Positions 26,028 to 34,657 of a DNA stretch of 64,000 nt are shown here, piece after piece. Origin of the DNA: Streptomyces sp. NBC_00557 (GTDB taxonomy: Bacteria; Actinomycetota; Actinomycetes; Streptomycetales; Streptomycetaceae); the NCBI RefSeq assembly GCF_036345995.1, contig NZ_CP107796.1, forward strand, positions 8,246,001-8,310,000, written 5' to 3'. A model generated the notes under the pieces. That model had not been told where the DNA came from, made no database searches, and was given only the letters and a program-made list of their open reading frames with translations. Position 1 is the first letter of the stretch. Each line of letters starts with the position of its first letter. Position numbers and translations under genes: made by a program.

Positions 26028-26734
26028 GTGCTTCGCTGAGCAGTGCCACCCATTCACGGATACCTGTGTCATCCGACAGCTGGCTATGCAGTTCCCTTGC
26101 GCGCTCGACGGCCTCCGTCACTTCTGGAGGCGGCATCTGTCGCGACCCGGGCTGCGCGTTGCACCCTGTCTCGCTTACTACCACGGCCAATCCCATCAAC
26201 GCGGCATCCAGTTCCGCAGCTATGGGATTAGACATGCTGAGGTGATTGAGAGTGCTGGCCGCACGGAGGTACTCAGCCTTCCGAGCCAGTGCCTCCGTGA
26301 GTTCGAGGGCAAGCGAGCACTGTCAGCGACAACCGGGGGTCCTTCGAGCTTCACCACCCAGAGCGCTGTGCTCAGGCCATTTTTCGCCCGAGGCAGTTCG
26401 TTCTCTGCGGCACTGAGGTTTTGAGACGTCTCTAGCCGTTTCCCGCGGTGGCGCCTCGGCGCCCTGTACACAACGTGTCATCGCCAGAAGGAACCCGGCG
26501 TACGCGTCGCGTCGAATGCTGCGTCGCCATTGCAGGTGAGCCGCGTCTGTCTCGGTCCGAACAGCATCCAGGGCAGCTCTAAGTCGACTCCGCCTGAGCG
26601 ATGCCGGCCCGGCCAGTCTCCTCAGCTGCTCGCAGCGCGGCGCGCATCTGCCAACGGCCGACCAGGACAGCGGCTGGGACTCCGAGCGCTGCCACGGCGG
26701 CAGCCGCGACGGCGCCGATCCCCTCCTGATCCAT
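25894..26734 (-). pseudogene. membrane-anchored helical protein, at least two frameshifts
   Basis: From ATG 26734 the first frame gives MDQEGIGAVAAAAVAALGVP, AAVLVGRWQMRAALRAAEET and GRAGIAQAE, an N-terminal membrane helix and coiled coil. A shift near 26590 leads to RAALDAVRTETDAAHLQWRR and SIRRDAYAGFLLAMTR. Further shifts near 26400 and 26330 lead to ELTEALARKAEYLRAASTLN, PIAAELDAALMGLAVVVSET and a helical C-terminus ending at 25894. The layout matches the IS5-cut remnant at 24892, so two paralogous members of this family have decayed side by side. Confidence 0.6.
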
Positions 26735-27196
26735 GTCCCGAGCATGCCGTAACTGGCACTTCTCCTGCAGCCCTGCACCCTCGTCGGGGCCCAGTTCAGC
26801 CACAACTGATCACGGATGGCCGCGACCCGCTGCCGCCGAATCGATCAACACCCTGACCTGCTGCCGAGCCGTCGGCACCTGTCGACGTTGGTCACCATTG
26901 AGCGCCCTTTCACGGCCCGAGGGCGGCCCGGGAGGGCGCGCTTGGTTGTTCGGACAGGATTCCTGTCGCTCCGACGAGCATCCGCTTCCCGCTGCTGGCC
27001 AGGTGCTTAGAAGAGAGGGAGCGCTCATGCTTACTTAGGTCTCTGACCTGGACTTTACTGGTGCAGATCTGCATCCCACGCCAACTTAGCCGCGTATTCA
27101 CCGGAGAAGGCATTCCGGTGGTGCTTCCCGGGGCCTTGCTGACTGCCATGCAGAGGAGGACTGGTGCCGGTCATCCGGGACAGCGGCGCACAGGGG
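26735..27196. other. intergenic stretch, no gene recognised
   Basis: About 460 bp without a credible frame. It contains a short palindrome GACAGG-ATT-CCTGTC near 26955 and otherwise nothing I can name. Confidence 0.4.
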
Positions 27197-27651
27197 TCAG
27201 TAGCCCCCACGGAGAACCGCCGCCCCGGTCCGCAGCAGGATCGACAGGTCCAGGCCCATCGACCAGTTGTCTACCTTATAGAGGTCGAGCTGGACCGCCT
27301 CGTCCCAGGGCGGGGAACGACCGCTGACCTGCCACAGGCCGGTGAGGCCGGGCTTCACGAGCAGCCGACGCCTGATGTCCGGCGGGTAGCCTCCACCTCT
27401 TCGGGCAGCGGCGGCCGTGGGCCGACGAGGGACATGTGGCCCCGGATGACGTTGAGGGGCTGCGGCAGTTCGTCGAGCGCGCTGCGGCGCAGGAAGGAGC
27501 CGAACCGGGAGATCCGTGGGTCCTCGCGCGCCTTGACGAGCAGGCCGTTGTTGTTCTCGTTGAAATGCGCAAGATTCGCCCGGGCCGCTTCGGAGTCCCG
27601 GTGCATGGTGCGGAACTTGAGCATGGTGAAGTGGTCGCCGTAGCGGCCCAC
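27197..27651 (-). pseudogene. undecaprenyl-phosphate sugar transferase (bacterial sugar transferase), C-terminal remnant
   Basis: The first frame reads DHFTMLKFRTMHRDSEAARA to SLVGPRPPLPEEVEA. After a frameshift near 27375 the next frame gives RRRLLVKPGLTGLWQVSGRS, then VQLDLYKVDNWSMGLDLSIL and ends. These are the KFRTM, GPRPPLPEEV and KPGLTGLWQVSGR motifs of polyprenyl glycosylphosphotransferases (WcaJ/EpsL type), which start exopolysaccharide repeat-unit synthesis at the membrane. The N-terminal membrane half is missing and the frame is broken. Confidence 0.85.
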
Positions 27652-28344
27652 TCGCTGCTGTCTGAAGAGTGCCGGTCCAGGGAGATGCCCAGCTCAGGGC
27701 CTTGTGCAACCCTCTTTAGGGAGTCCCGCGAGGATGGACTTAGACACCTTAACTAACGTCTGCGTCCCCCGTGATGTTGCCGATTCAATCGTGTTAGGTC
27801 ATGCGGCCCATGTCTTTTGGTCCACGAGACGCGTAGCGTGATTCACGGAATTCTTGGATTGTCAACGAGGACGTTGAGATGTTCACCAAAGGCGATAAGC
27901 GCCAATGCATTCGGCGAGCAAGCGGAGTTACCGCAGCAGCCGTGATCGCCACTGGCACGATCTTCGGCAGTGCCAGCGCAGCCGTAGCGCATACCGATCC
28001 GGCCCTGACAAGTGCAACAACAACAGCTCCCTCCCAGGGCAGTAGCGACGACCAAGCTTAATAAGGATGTTTTCGCAGCAGGCTCCACCTGTAACAAGGA
28101 ACTGGCCAAGCCGACAGGATCTGTTGAGAGCATAACGGGTGATACGGCCAGCGCTGACGTGTACCTGAAGCTCTACCGTGCTGGATACTCGGCCGGCTGG
28201 AAGAAGAACTGTGAGAGCTGGGGGTTCCTCTCCCGGATACGGCACGGATCGAACCCCATCCCGAAGGAGGAGCAAACGCTGCCGTCGGAAGTTCCTGCCG
28301 TACCGCCAAACAGCAACAGCAACGAGAGCAACAACAACGGCAAC

Positions 28345-28420
28345 ACACCGAACAATAGCAATACACCGAACAACAGCAACACGCCGAACAACAGCAACAC
28401 ACCGAACAACAATCAGACCA
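28345..28420 (+). repeat. 18-bp tandem repeat encoding NTPNNS
   Basis: Four near-identical 18-bp units (AACACACCGAACAACAGC and variants) encode NTPNNS, the last as NTPNNN. The variation is mostly at third codon positions, which suggests selection on the protein. Confidence 0.8.
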
Positions 28421-28515
28421 ACAATACGCCCGGTAATAACTGCGGCAATATGAACACTGGGGGTGGCGGCCAGTCCGCACCTCTGCTTAAGCCGTCCAAC
28501 ATGTGTCCACCCACC

Positions 28516-28705
28516 GACAATGGCGCGACCACCGACAACGGTGGCAGCACCGACAATGGCGCGACCGCCGACAACGGCGACAGCACCGACAACGGCGGCA
28601 GCACCGACAATGGCGCGACCGCCGACAACGGCGGCAGCACCGACAACGGCGCGACCACCGACAACGGTATGAGTACCGACAACGGCGGCAGCACCGACAA
28701 CACGT
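28516..28705 (+). repeat. 18/36-bp tandem repeat encoding TDNGGS / TDNGAT
   Basis: About ten 18-bp units alternate ACCGACAACGGCGGCAGC with ACCGACAATGGCGCGACC-like versions, giving a 36-bp higher-order period. They encode acidic, Asn/Gly-rich hexapeptides (TDNGGS, TDNGAT, ADNGDS). Confidence 0.8.
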
Positions 28706-28831
28706 CGATCATGCCTTAGAAGCTGTTGTCTTTCCGGACTTGAGGATTGCGTTTCCGCTGGTCAGGCATAGGGTCGGCGATCTCGCGGGAGTGCTGGGGC
28801 TGACGCTTGGTCGCTCCTGTGGAGGTCGTTG

Positions 28832-29221
28832 ATGCCGTCGGTCGTGGGGCTGCTGGAACAGCGCGAGCTCGCCGCTCGCCGTCGGATGGACGGGTTGCGG
28901 GAGGAAGCCGACCGTATCCAGGCGGAGTTGGCCGTGGCCGAGAAGGAATGGAAGGAGTGGGCCATCGTCCGCTCGCGGGTCGGCGAGGTGCTGGCCCCCG
29001 TGGACGAGACCGGGCAGGACAGTCCCCGGCCGTCCGGACAGCGTCGGCTGCCGAAGGGCAGGTCGGGAAGACGTCGTCAGTGCCGGGGGCGGCGAAGCCG
29101 AAGTCGCAGGTGCCGGTGTGGCACGAGGGACTTGCCTGGTGGCCCGCGGCTGGCTTGCCGAGCCCGCACCGGGCCGGTTCACGCTCGCGCAAGGCGTAGC
29201 CGGGCGAGGCGGCGGGTCATG
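28832..29221 (+). pseudogene. helical hypothetical protein, internally deleted
   Basis: The start is clear: MPSVVGLLEQRELAARRRMD, then GLREEADRIQAELAVAEKEW, KEWAIVRSRVGEVLAP. A second frame carries the expected C-terminus (GWLAEPAPGRFTLAQGVAGR, ending GGGS at 29221). The helix-turn-helix-like middle of this common Streptomyces family of about 170 residues is missing and the frames do not connect. It overlaps the end of the IS5 transposase gene on the other strand, so the IS may have caused the damage. Confidence 0.55.
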
Positions 29222-30094
29222 AGCATCGTAATCGACCAGTAGACCATCGCTTCGGCGCTGGGGGTGCGGCGCTCGAAGTCGCGTGCCTGGCGTGTGCCTA
29301 TCAGGTGGGCGAAGGAACGCTCGACGATCCACCGCTTGGGCAGCACCACGAAACCGCGCATGTCGTCGCTGCGCTTGACGATCGCCAACACCAGCGCGAG
29401 AGCGGCGTGGCAGTACTCGACGATGCCGCCGGTGTAACCGCCGTCGGCGCAGACCAGGGCCAGCCGGTGGTGCGCGTCGGCCGCCCGTCGCAGCAGGACT
29501 TGAGCGGCGGCTCGGTCGCCGGTGTCCGCCGCGGTGACCATCAGCCCCAGCAGCAGGCCGAGCGTGTCGACCACGGCATGCCGCTTGCGCCCGTTGATCA
29601 GCTTTCCGCCGTCGAAGCCGCGGCTGTCCGACCCGACGACGGCATCCGCCTTGACCGACTGCGAGTCGATCACCCCGGCTGCCGACTCGGCATCCCGGCC
29701 CAGCCTCTTGCGGACCTGGCTGCGCAGCCGGTCGTGGAACTCCCTGACCAGCACGTGGTCGCGCCAGCGGCGGAAGAACGCATACACCCTTTCCCACGGC
29801 GGGAAGTCGGCTGGCATCGCCCGCCACTTGATGCCATTGTCCACCAGGTAGTGCATCGCATCCAGCATCGCGCGGTGGCAGTACGCCTCCGGCCGGCCGC
29901 CCCGGGCCGCGCAGCCAGCCCGGCACCGGCAGCAGCGGCCGGACCACGGCCCATTCCCCGTCCGTCAGGTCCGTCGGGTAGCGCGGCTGCCGGAACCCGT
30001 TGTCCGCAGCGTTTCCGAACCGGTGAGCCAGACAGTCACACTCCGGGGCGACCGAACTGGACTGCCCGGCCATCGACACGGAACACTGCGGCAC
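29179..30094 (-). mobile_element. IS5-family transposase with one frameshift
   Basis: The N-terminal frame opens MPQCSVSMAGQSSSVAPECD and has RYPTDLTDGEWAVVRPLLPV. A shift near 29890 leads to MLDAMHYLVDNGIKWRAMPA and DFPPWERVYAFFRRWRD. Then come the first catalytic Asp in GVIDSQSVKADAVVGSDSRG, the second in LALVCADGGYTGGIVEYC, and WIVERSFAHLIGTRQARDFE with the catalytic Glu. The start region is followed upstream by an inverted repeat (30096-30151). Either a programmed frameshift or decay; the rest of the protein is intact. Confidence 0.8.
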
Positions 30095-30095
30095 C

Positions 30096-30151
30096 GGGGC
30101 CTCCTGATGTTGCTCGGTGATTCGACACCAACGAGCTGTTCAGGAGGCCCC
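30096..30151. repeat. inverted repeat at the IS5 element end
   Basis: GGGGCCTCCTGA (30096-30107) and TCAGGAGGCCCC (30140-30151) are perfect 12-bp inverted repeats 32 bases apart, just outside the IS5 transposase start. The right arm is part of the direct repeat that recurs at 31269. Confidence 0.7.
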
Positions 30152-30182
30152 ACCCGCATGCCCCAAGCACCCCACGATCACC
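30118..30182. repeat. direct repeat flanking the WD40-type gene, left copy
   Basis: About 65 bp, starting ATTCGACACC and containing GAGCTGTTCAGGAGGCCC. It is about 80% identical to 31269-31335 in the same orientation. The two copies bracket the gene at 30252-31211. Confidence 0.75.
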
Positions 30183-30251
30183 CAATCGGGATTCCCGTTC
30201 GATGATGGCATCCAATCTTCAATAAATCACTGTCGCTGAACTGGAGGGGAA

Positions 30252-31211
30252 ATGGCGCGAATTGAGCACCATGAGCGAGAGATGTCCATTGCGTCAGCTC
30301 ATGAGGGCATCGTGTGGCCGCTGTTCCTTGCCGGGTTGCCGGGGGATGAGACCCTCCTCGTCTCAGGAGCCGCGCACCCCGACTATCAACTGCGCCGCTG
30401 GGACGTGACCACCGGGGAAGTCCTGTGGGAGACAAGAGACGGAGAACTCTATTACGGGTGCTTCGGACTCGTGCTCAGCCTGGGCGACGGTAAGCAGATC
30501 CTCGCCGCAGCCACAGAAAACGGAGTGCAACGGCGGGACGCGAGCACCGGAAGACCTCTCCCCGACATGCCGGACCTGACCCGTGGGACCATCTGGAGCG
30601 TCGACTCCTGTGCGATGGGAGATGGACGCGTCATGCTCATCGGGGCAGGAAACGACCACCTGGTTTACCGCTGGGATGCCATCACCGGCACCGCTCTGGG
30701 GGCACCACTCAGCGGGCACGGGAGCAGTGTGAAGTGTGTGAAAGCCGACCGCGTGCCAGGACGCGGCCTGCTGATCGCTTCGGCAGGCGACGATGGAACC
30801 GTTCGTCTGTGGGACGGAGGCAGCGGGGAAAGCTTGAGCACCTTCGCGGTGGGTGGCGAAGTAATGGACATCGACCTGTTCGTGCCTCGCGCAGGAATCC
30901 CAGTGCTCACCTGCGCAGATATCGACGGTGTGCTGTACCGGTGGAACGCGGTGTCCGGCGAGCCCCTGGGGCAACCCACCGAGACCGGAGACAGGGTCGG
31001 CTCCTCGACTTCGGTGGCAGTCGCCGACGACCCCGGACTCCTCGTCTCCTCAGAGAGCGGCGTCGTATGCCAATGGCATGCCACGACCGGACGCCTCCTG
31101 GACGACTCCATCCACGGGATCTCCGTCGCTGCTCTGGCCTATCCGAACGGCAGCATCATCCTCGCCGCAGGTCTCGAGGACGGAGGCATCCACATTCGAA
31201 CCCTGTCCTGA
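30252..31211 (+). CDS. WD40-type beta-propeller protein
   Basis: 319 residues from ATG 30252 with an excellent GGAGGGGAA site. Six or seven WD-like blades end in RRWD, QRRD, YRWD, RLWD, YRWN and CQWH-type dipeptides (QLRRWDVTTGEVLWETRDGE, LVYRWDAITGTALGAPLSGH, DDGTVRLWDGGSGESLSTFA, VLYRWNAVSGEPLGQ). There is no signal peptide or fused kinase/NACHT domain. Free-standing propellers like this usually act as interaction platforms; the partner is unknown. It is bracketed by direct repeats and stands next to an IS5 element, so it may have arrived as a cargo gene. Confidence 0.85.
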   Translation: MARIEHHEREMSIASAHEGIVWPLFLAGLPGDETLLVSGAAHPDYQLRRWDVTTGEVLWETRDGELYYGCFGLVLSLGDGKQILAAATENGVQRRDASTGRPLPDMPDLTRGTIWSVDSCAMGDGRVMLIGAGNDHLVYRWDAITGTALGAPLSGHGSSVKCVKADRVPGRGLLIASAGDDGTVRLWDGGSGESLSTFAVGGEVMDIDLFVPRAGIPVLTCADIDGVLYRWNAVSGEPLGQPTETGDRVGSSTSVAVADDPGLLVSSESGVVCQWHATTGRLLDDSIHGISVAALAYPNGSIILAAGLEDGGIHIRTLS

Positions 31212-31791
31212 ATCTCAGGTCGTCGTGGGCTCCGGAGCAGTCCCCGCTGGGAATCGCATGGCTCGGATGGATTCGACACCCATGAGCTGTTCAGGAGGCC
31301 CTGCCCGTATGCGTCAAGCGCCCCGCGACCGCCCATGGCCGGTGCTTCCTGGACACTGCCCGACCCGACGGAGTGCCGGGACCCGTCGTGCACCGGTGCT
31401 GCACGAACGGCCCCCGACACCATCTGCCTGTGTGATCGTGTTCCGCGACGCCGTACTGCTTGGCGGCGGCCTTCTTGTGCTTCCGGGGTGCTTCTTCTTG
31501 TGGTGCTGGGCCTTGCCGGCCGCGCCGCATTCCTTTTTCTTGGTCTTCGTGGCCAGCGTGATCTCGGCGAAGGACATGCAGTGTTCTCATACTGGTTCCA
31601 CGCCCGCCGATGTGGCCGATGCACTTGCCGGATCGCCTGCCCATAGCCGGGGAAGCTGGGTGGTGTGCTCTCACCCAGGAGGGGGCGCGGTGGGCTTCGC
31701 GTCGTGCAAGAGTGATCGTGCGTTCCGTCCCCGCGGAGCGCGCGGAGACGGAACGCACGAACCGCAGTTGTGCCGCTGTCAGGCGGCGCGG
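31212..31791. other. non-coding stretch holding the right copy of the direct repeat
   Basis: No supportable gene. The right copy of the WD40-flanking direct repeat is at 31269-31335. A Lys-rich minus-strand frame (MSFAEITLATKTKKKECGAA) was considered, but its composition and lack of a ribosome binding site argue against it. Confidence 0.4.
31269..31335. repeat. direct repeat flanking the WD40-type gene, right copy
   Basis: Matches 30118-30182 at roughly four of five positions over 65 bp, including ATTCGACACC and GAGCTGTTCAGGAGGCCC. The inverted left arm present at 30096 is missing here, so this copy is partial. Confidence 0.75.
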
Positions 31792-32250
31792 TTACCGAAC
31801 CCAGCCGGAGTAGACACCTCCGGACTTGTAGGACCGGCCTGCCGGGCATGCGGCGTAGGAGCCACGCCGGTCACCCGCCCAGCGGTGCGGACCGAAGTAA
31901 CGGGTGTTCCCGGAGCAGTTGACGTAGCCCCAGTACTGCCAGTTGGGACCGTTGCCGTCGCACCATCCACCCGCCCAATTCGTGCCGGCCTTGTGGTACG
32001 GGTAGCACTTCCCGAGCCAGCTGCCGGCTGGCGTCCTGCTCCCGCTGCTGGTGTTCGGAGCTGCCGGAGACAAAGCTCCGCCGAGCGATGCCCGCGCCGC
32101 GCCCTGTGCGTTGCCTGCCGCTGCCGAGGCTGCGGCCGACGTGAGTGGCTGATGCGTCTGTGCCGGGCTGGAGAGGGCAGCGGCAGTTCCTCCCCCGAGC
32201 GTGAGAGCGGCGATTGCGGCTGCGGCGGCGATGCTGTTGCGTGCCTTCAA
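31792..32250 (-). CDS. secreted four-cysteine protein, unknown function
   Basis: 152 residues with a TTG start at 32250 set by GGAAGG upstream; an ATG a few bases earlier is out of frame. A typical signal peptide (MKARNSIAAAAAIAALTLGG, then GTAAALSSPAQ) is followed by an Ala/Ser linker. The compact C-terminal domain has four cysteines: GKCYPYHKAGTNWAGGWCDG, YVNCSGNTRYFG and GSYAACPAGRSYKSGG. The Trp/Gly/Tyr-rich composition and paired cysteines suggest a small exported, disulfide-stabilised protein. No family recognised. Confidence 0.8.
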   Translation of the reverse strand: MKARNSIAAAAAIAALTLGGGTAAALSSPAQTHQPLTSAAASAAAGNAQGAARASLGGALSPAAPNTSSGSRTPAGSWLGKCYPYHKAGTNWAGGWCDGNGPNWQYWGYVNCSGNTRYFGPHRWAGDRRGSYAACPAGRSYKSGGVYSGWVR

Positions 32251-32662
32251 GGTTCACCTTCCTTGCCATGGTGTGGCGGCGCGCGACCGGCGCCGCTTGC
32301 ATCACCGAGGGTGCAGGCCGCGGTCCGCGTAGCCGAGCGGCTGAGCGGATTTGGGGTGATTGCGGGACGTCCCAGCCTTTGGTCTGCGGAAATCCTCGTC
32401 GAAGTGACGTTCCGCTGGGACGTCCCGGACCTTCACCAGCCCGGGGATGAGCAGGCCGTCGGTCCCGTGGTGACGCCGACACGGGCGTCCTGGCGGGCGA
32501 GGTGCTCGCGCACTCGGCAGCCGTATGTACTCAAGTGCGGTTCCACAGGTCGAGCCGCCCCTGAGCTACCACGGCGGTGTTGTCGCGGTCGACTCGCCGC
32601 TCGACACTCCTTGTGGCGATACGCAGTCGAGGGCCTCGGCCTGACGGTCGCGGTCCTCGCTC
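32251..32662. other. intergenic region with a 14-bp inverted repeat
   Basis: No gene. It separates the secreted-protein gene from the butanediol dehydrogenase gene and contains the inverted repeat at 32363-32427. Confidence 0.45.
32363..32427. promoter_or_regulatory. inverted repeat made of two GGGACGTCCC palindromes
   Basis: CGGGACGTCCCAGC (32363-32376) and GCTGGGACGTCCCG (32414-32427) are perfect reverse complements 37 bases apart. Each contains the 10-bp palindrome GGGACGTCCC. They lie 113 to 177 bp upstream of the secreted-protein start and could be an operator pair for that gene, or a long-loop hairpin. Confidence 0.45.
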
Positions 32663-33721
32663 TCAGTGCGGGCGAACGAGGATCTTGACGTTTTCCTCCT
32701 TGTTGTTCACCAGTTCGTCGAAGCCGCTCGTGACGATGTCGTCGAGACCGATTCGGCCGGTGATGAACTGGTACGGGTCGACCCGGCCGCTCGCGACCAT
32801 CGCGATGGTCGCCGGGTGGTCGTTGGCGTAGGCGAGGCTGCCGAGCACCTTGACCTCGCGGAACACCAGATCGTTCAGTGCGACCTTGGCCTCGTGTCCC
32901 CAGATGGCGACGTTCACGCAGGTGCCGCCCGCGCGTGTGGAAAGGATCGCCGACTTGAGTACTGCGTCGATGCCGGCGCATTCGAAGGTCACGTCGGCGT
33001 TGCGGCCCTTGGTCAGTTCTGACACCGCCGTCGCGATGTCCGTAGTGGTGGGATCGAGTATGTGGTCGGCGCCGGCCGCGACTGCTTTGGCTTTGCGTAC
33101 GTCCGCCGGTTCCACGACGATGATCGACTCCGTGCCGACCGCGCGCAGAACAGCCGTGGTCACCAGGCCGATCGGTCCTGCACCGAACACGATGGCGGTG
33201 TCGCCGGGCCGGGCGCCGGACAGCCGTACGGCGTGGTAGGCGACCGCGAGTGGCTCGATGAGCGCCCCCACGTCGGTGCCGAGTTCGCCGAGCGGATGGA
33301 TCCATTTCCGTTCGGCGACGACGAATTGCGAGAATCCGCCGCCTCCGCCGGAGAGGCCGAGGAACCCGAGCGACTGGCAGACGTTGTACATGCCGCGCAG
33401 ACAGGGGTCGCACCGGCCGCACACGAGGTAGGGCTCGACAGCGACCCGGTCGCCTACGCGCAGGTCGTCGACGCCGTCACCGAGCTCCCTGACGACTCCC
33501 GCGAACTCGTGTCCGAGAGCGACGGGTACGGTCTCGCCCGTGAGGGGGTGCGGCGCACCTTTGGCAGGCGCGAAGATGGGCCCTTCGAGGTACTCGTGGA
33601 GGTCGGTGCCGCAGATGCCGCACCATTCGACCTCCACCTTGACGGTGCCCGGCCGTGTCGCTGGTTCCGTGACATCGTCGATCCGGATATCGCCCGGACC
33701 GTAGAAGCGTGCTGCCTTCAT
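32663..33721 (-). CDS. (R,R)-butanediol dehydrogenase-like zinc alcohol dehydrogenase
   Basis: 352 residues from ATG 33721, with GGAG six bases upstream. This is a medium-chain zinc dehydrogenase. Catalytic zinc ligands are C37 in EWCGICGTDLHEY and GHE at 70-72; the structural-zinc lobe is CGRCDPCLRGMYNVC; the NAD site is GAGPIGLVTTAV. Sequence style and position beside acetoin dehydrogenase genes point to 2,3-butanediol/acetoin dehydrogenase, giving acetoin from butanediol with NAD+. Sorbitol or threonine dehydrogenase are less likely alternatives. It is transcribed towards the decayed region, away from the aco genes. Confidence 0.85.
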   Translation of the reverse strand: MKAARFYGPGDIRIDDVTEPATRPGTVKVEVEWCGICGTDLHEYLEGPIFAPAKGAPHPLTGETVPVALGHEFAGVVRELGDGVDDLRVGDRVAVEPYLVCGRCDPCLRGMYNVCQSLGFLGLSGGGGGFSQFVVAERKWIHPLGELGTDVGALIEPLAVAYHAVRLSGARPGDTAIVFGAGPIGLVTTAVLRAVGTESIIVVEPADVRKAKAVAAGADHILDPTTTDIATAVSELTKGRNADVTFECAGIDAVLKSAILSTRAGGTCVNVAIWGHEAKVALNDLVFREVKVLGSLAYANDHPATIAMVASGRVDPYQFITGRIGLDDIVTSGFDELVNNKEENVKILVRPH

Positions 33722-33897
33722 TTTCAGCTCCTTGCTGGCGGGTTGATTCTGCAGCGGCATGGCGGGGGGGCAATGGCTTGGCAGTCGTTTCATCGACAGG
33801 TTTCGGCAGACCGTAGGAGTCGAATCCGACTGCCTACAGCAGGTTACGAGAGCGAACCAGCCCATGAACCCGTGTGCATTGCCGTGCAGGTCTCCGG

Positions 33898-34284
33898 CTA
33901 CCACCGGTTCGTGCAGCAGCGTGCCGGCCGCAAATTCGGTAGTAGAATGATCGAGTAGGGGGAAACCGCCGGAAGTCCCAGAACGGCATAGAGGATGACA
34001 GTCGGCAGCATGAGGAACGCGATCTCGCATAAGCCGATGAGCGGTTGTTTCATGCCGGAGGGCGGCGGCGAAGTAGCCGATAACACCTTGCCGGGCAGGC
34101 CATGAAATCGGACGTTGAGATGCCCGAAACCCACTGCGAACGCGTAGGCGACCCCGACTGCGAACACCGCGGTTGACGCCGTTATCACTGCTTCTCTGAG
34201 CGGCCGGCGGAGTCGGTCGAATCCGAAGAAGTCGAGGTTGACCGACCGGATGACGAACAGCAACGCCCAGAACGAGACGGCCAT
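33898..34284 (-). CDS. membrane protein, possibly truncated, unknown function
   Basis: 128 residues with three hydrophobic helices (AVSFWALLFVIRSVNLDFFG, AVITASTAVFAVGVAYAFAV, IGLCEIAFLMLPTVILYAVL). The C-terminus changes to Arg/Cys-rich sequence, which suggests that the original gene was longer and has lost its end. No family recognised. It sits between the butanediol dehydrogenase and the AcoR-like regulator without obvious relation to either. Confidence 0.4.
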   Translation of the reverse strand: MAVSFWALLFVIRSVNLDFFGFDRLRRPLREAVITASTAVFAVGVAYAFAVGFGHLNVRFHGLPGKVLSATSPPPSGMKQPLIGLCEIAFLMLPTVILYAVLGLPAVSPYSIILLPNLRPARCCTNRW

Positions 34285-34551
34285 GCCAACTCACGGCTCG
34301 TCCGGCGGAAGTCGGCTCGGGCATGGAGTCATCGAGCTTTCTGTGAGTGAGAGAGGAAGAGCCCGGCGCGCTGCGAACGCCCACTCGAGGGAGTGAGGAG
34401 AGTTCCAGTCCTCGCTGCTGACCGTGCGCGGCTGCCGTTCCCTACGGCCGCACCTTCCTTGTAGGGGCACCGAAATTCCTCTTGGATCGCCTTCGCGGGG
34501 TGCGGATCACCGTGCAGTCGCGCTGATTACACGACCCGGCCGGACAGGTTC

Positions 34552-34587
34552 GACAGGGTTGCACGGAATTGCATGGAGTTTGTTGCA
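34552..34587. promoter_or_regulatory. TTGCA direct-repeat element upstream of the AcoR-like gene
   Basis: The block 34552-34573 contains GACAGGG followed by TTGCA-N5-TTGCA, and a third TTGCA starts at 34583. It matches the reverse complement of 38608-38629 at 20 of 22 positions. The two TTGCA boxes are 10 bp apart, one helical turn, and lie about 85-105 bp before the regulator start. This is the probable binding site of the encoded regulator (autoregulation). Inferred from shared sequence only. Confidence 0.65.
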
Positions 34588-34657
34588 CGACGGTAGCGCG
34601 CGGTTCATGCTGCGGATACGCTCTCCCGGCTGGCGCGAAGATGCGGGAGGTGCGGTC

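Larger units (their letters stand above)
27879..28719 (+). pseudogene. secreted Asn-rich repeat protein, frameshifted
   Basis: From ATG 27879 a signal peptide (CIRRASGVTAAAVIATGTIF to ASAAVAHT) is followed by a Thr/Ser stretch that stops at 28061. One base out of frame the sequence continues LNKDVFAAGSTCNKELAKPT, then GDTASADVYLKLYRAGYSAG. Two low-complexity tandem repeat blocks follow: NTPNNS units and TDNGGS/TDNGAT units. The single shift near 28055 breaks an otherwise coherent secreted protein of about 280 residues. GC content is visibly lower than in neighbours. It may be a wall-associated or matrix protein; no family recognised. Confidence 0.65.

Noticed and set aside
28345..28705. CRISPR array
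   Set aside because: The tandem units are contiguous 18-bp coding repeats without spacers; no Cas genes nearby.
31314..31577. Lys-rich 87-residue minus-strand frame
   Set aside because: Poor ribosome binding site, abrupt composition change, and the other two frames look equally (un)likely.
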